Shown here: piece after piece, positions 38,899-39,662 of the stretch
Layout: the number at the start of each line of letters is the position of its first letter
How positions within the stretch are numbered: the stretch's first letter is position 1
NCBI GenBank assembly: GCA_030684515.1
Contig: JAUXVJ010000024.1
Span: 1 to 39,662 of the forward strand
DNA: 39,662 nt
Direction: 5' to 3'
Origin: Actinomycetota bacterium
Lineage (GTDB): Bacteria; Actinomycetota; Actinomycetes; S36-B12
Notes under the pieces: generated by a model
The model's database searches: none
Seen by the model: only the letters and a program-made list of their open reading frames with translations
What the model was told of the DNA's origin: nothing
Translations under genes and position numbers: made by a program

Positions 38899-39399
38899 AT
38901 GCGTCAATGCCCCTCTTGCGGCAAGTTGGTACCTGAAGGTGCGCATTTCTGCCCGGAATGCGGCACCAATCTGGAATCCAATCTGGATTACACCGGTGCC
39001 ATCACCAATGTCATTCCACTTTCAGGCTCCGGCACATCTGGGTCCATTGCTGCAGTGGGCGCCGAAAAGCAACCGGGCCTTGGCCCAGGTGCTGCGATGC
39101 TCGTCGTGCACCGCGGCCCGGGCGAAGGCACTGAATTCCCTCTCGACGTGAACAAGGATCTTGTGACTATCGGACGGGCTCCTGAGGCAGATCTGTTCTT
39201 TGACGACGTCACGGTGAGTCGCCGACATGCAGAGATACGTCGGGGAGCCGAAGGTTGGAGCATCCGCGATGTCGGCAGTCTCAATGGCACGTATGTGAAT
39301 CGCAAACGCGTTGATGATCGACGCCTTTCCGGTGGTGATGAGCTGCAGATTGGTCGCTTCCGCTTTGTGTTCCTCGTGGGAGTCGAACCAGGCACATGA
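38899..39399 (+). CDS. Zinc-ribbon plus FHA domain protein (GarA/OdhI-like)
   Basis: A 166-residue phosphothreonine-binding protein, related to GarA/OdhI, which control 2-oxoglutarate metabolism enzymes. The N-terminus carries a zinc ribbon (C4, C7, C18, C21) absent from mycobacterial GarA. The FHA domain (about 68-160) has R93, S107-R108-x-H110 and LNGTYVNR (128-135), the phosphopeptide-binding set. The paired-threonine phosphoacceptor ETTS of GarA is not seen; DYTGAITNV (30-38) has two separated threonines. Next to gcvH and a merR gene as in mycobacteria. Function as a GarA is inferred. Confidence 0.92.
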   Translation: MRQCPSCGKLVPEGAHFCPECGTNLESNLDYTGAITNVIPLSGSGTSGSIAAVGAEKQPGLGPGAAMLVVHRGPGEGTEFPLDVNKDLVTIGRAPEADLFFDDVTVSRRHAEIRRGAEGWSIRDVGSLNGTYVNRKRVDDRRLSGGDELQIGRFRFVFLVGVEPGT

Positions 39400-39662
39400 G
39401 TGAGGCGCAGCGTCCGATCATGGGCACTATCAGCATTGGCGAAGTGCTGACCTTGCTCAAGCGCGAGTTTCCCGATGTGTCGATCAGCAAGATCCGATTC
39501 CTGGAAACCGAAGGCCTGGTTACACCGGAGAGAACTGCCTCGGGCTATCGGCGCTTCTCCGAGCGCGATATCGAGCAGCTGCGTGCGGTGCTCACCCTGC
39601 AACGCGATCAGTACCTGCCTTTGAAGGTCATTCGCGAGCATCTGGATTCAGAGACCGAGGAT
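39396..39662 (+). CDS. MerR family transcriptional regulator (partial, FtsR-like)
   Basis: The first 89 codons are present and the gene runs off the window. The N-terminal MerR winged helix is clear: [50 protein letters not shown]. It resembles the Rv1828/FtsR group that follows the garA gene in actinobacteria and activates division genes in Corynebacterium; that role is inferred from position and similarity. The ATG overlaps the FHA gene stop by 4 bases (ATGA). Confidence 0.92.
   Translation, partial: MSEAQRPIMGTISIGEVLTLLKREFPDVSISKIRFLETEGLVTPERTASGYRRFSERDIEQLRAVLTLQRDQYLPLKVIREHLDSETED

Overview
The window is a chromosomal core region of an actinobacterium (class Actinomycetia). The gene order uvrA–Rieske–uvrC–rapZ–yvcK–whiA–gap–pgk–tpiA–secG–rbpA, then pgl–opcA–zwf–tal–tkt on the other strand, then ctaB, ctaA and a sufR–B–D–(Rieske)–C–S–U–T cluster is an actinobacterial arrangement known from Streptomyces and relatives. 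RbpA, WhiA, OpcA, a DUF3099 protein, an InhA-like enoyl reductase and a GarA-like FHA protein are lineage markers. GC content is moderate by eye (about 58-60%), and the longest gap between genes is about 80 bases. That suggests a compact, perhaps aquatic, actinobacterium. The genus cannot be named from this alone.

Layout. (1) 44-694 minus: glyoxalase-II-like hydrolase, divergent from 756-12614 plus, which holds DNA repair (uvrA, uvrC), a secreted Rieske lipoprotein, rapZ-yvcK-whiA, lower glycolysis (gap-pgk-tpiA), secG and rbpA. (2) 12611-18990 minus: pentose phosphate operon read tkt-tal-zwf-opcA-pgl. (3) 19054-22533: heme O synthase (plus) facing heme A synthase and a two-gene ABC-2 exporter (minus). 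(4) 22612-32460 plus: the SUF iron-sulfur assembly operon with its repressor first, followed by an ABC-F ATPase and an ABC exporter half-transporter. (5) 32444-33544 minus: SURF1 and DUF3099. (6) 33591-35835 plus: dodecin, FabG, InhA-like FabI, SixA-like phosphatase. (7) 35832-37040 minus: SerB. (8) 37099-39662 plus: lone ABC ATPase, CDP-alcohol phosphatidyltransferase, GcvH, zinc-ribbon/FHA protein and a MerR regulator cut by the window end.

The genes form a central-metabolism and respiration block. Glycolysis and the pentose phosphate pathway lie face to face. Heme A synthesis and SURF1 serve cytochrome c oxidase, SUF supplies Fe-S clusters, and FabG/FabI serve fatty acid elongation. I found no mobile element, CRISPR array, tRNA, rRNA or defence system.

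The most interesting signals are regulatory. A perfect CAAC-N6-GTTG SufR-type operator overlaps the sufR start codon. Many transcription units begin with a TAnnnT hexamer exactly 6 (once 7) bases before an ATG/GTG, the signature of leaderless mRNAs. A perfect 8-bp hairpin covers the whiA ribosome binding site. All four convergent gene pairs overlap at their stop codons, three by sharing a palindromic TTAA or CTAG, and I see no intrinsic terminator anywhere.
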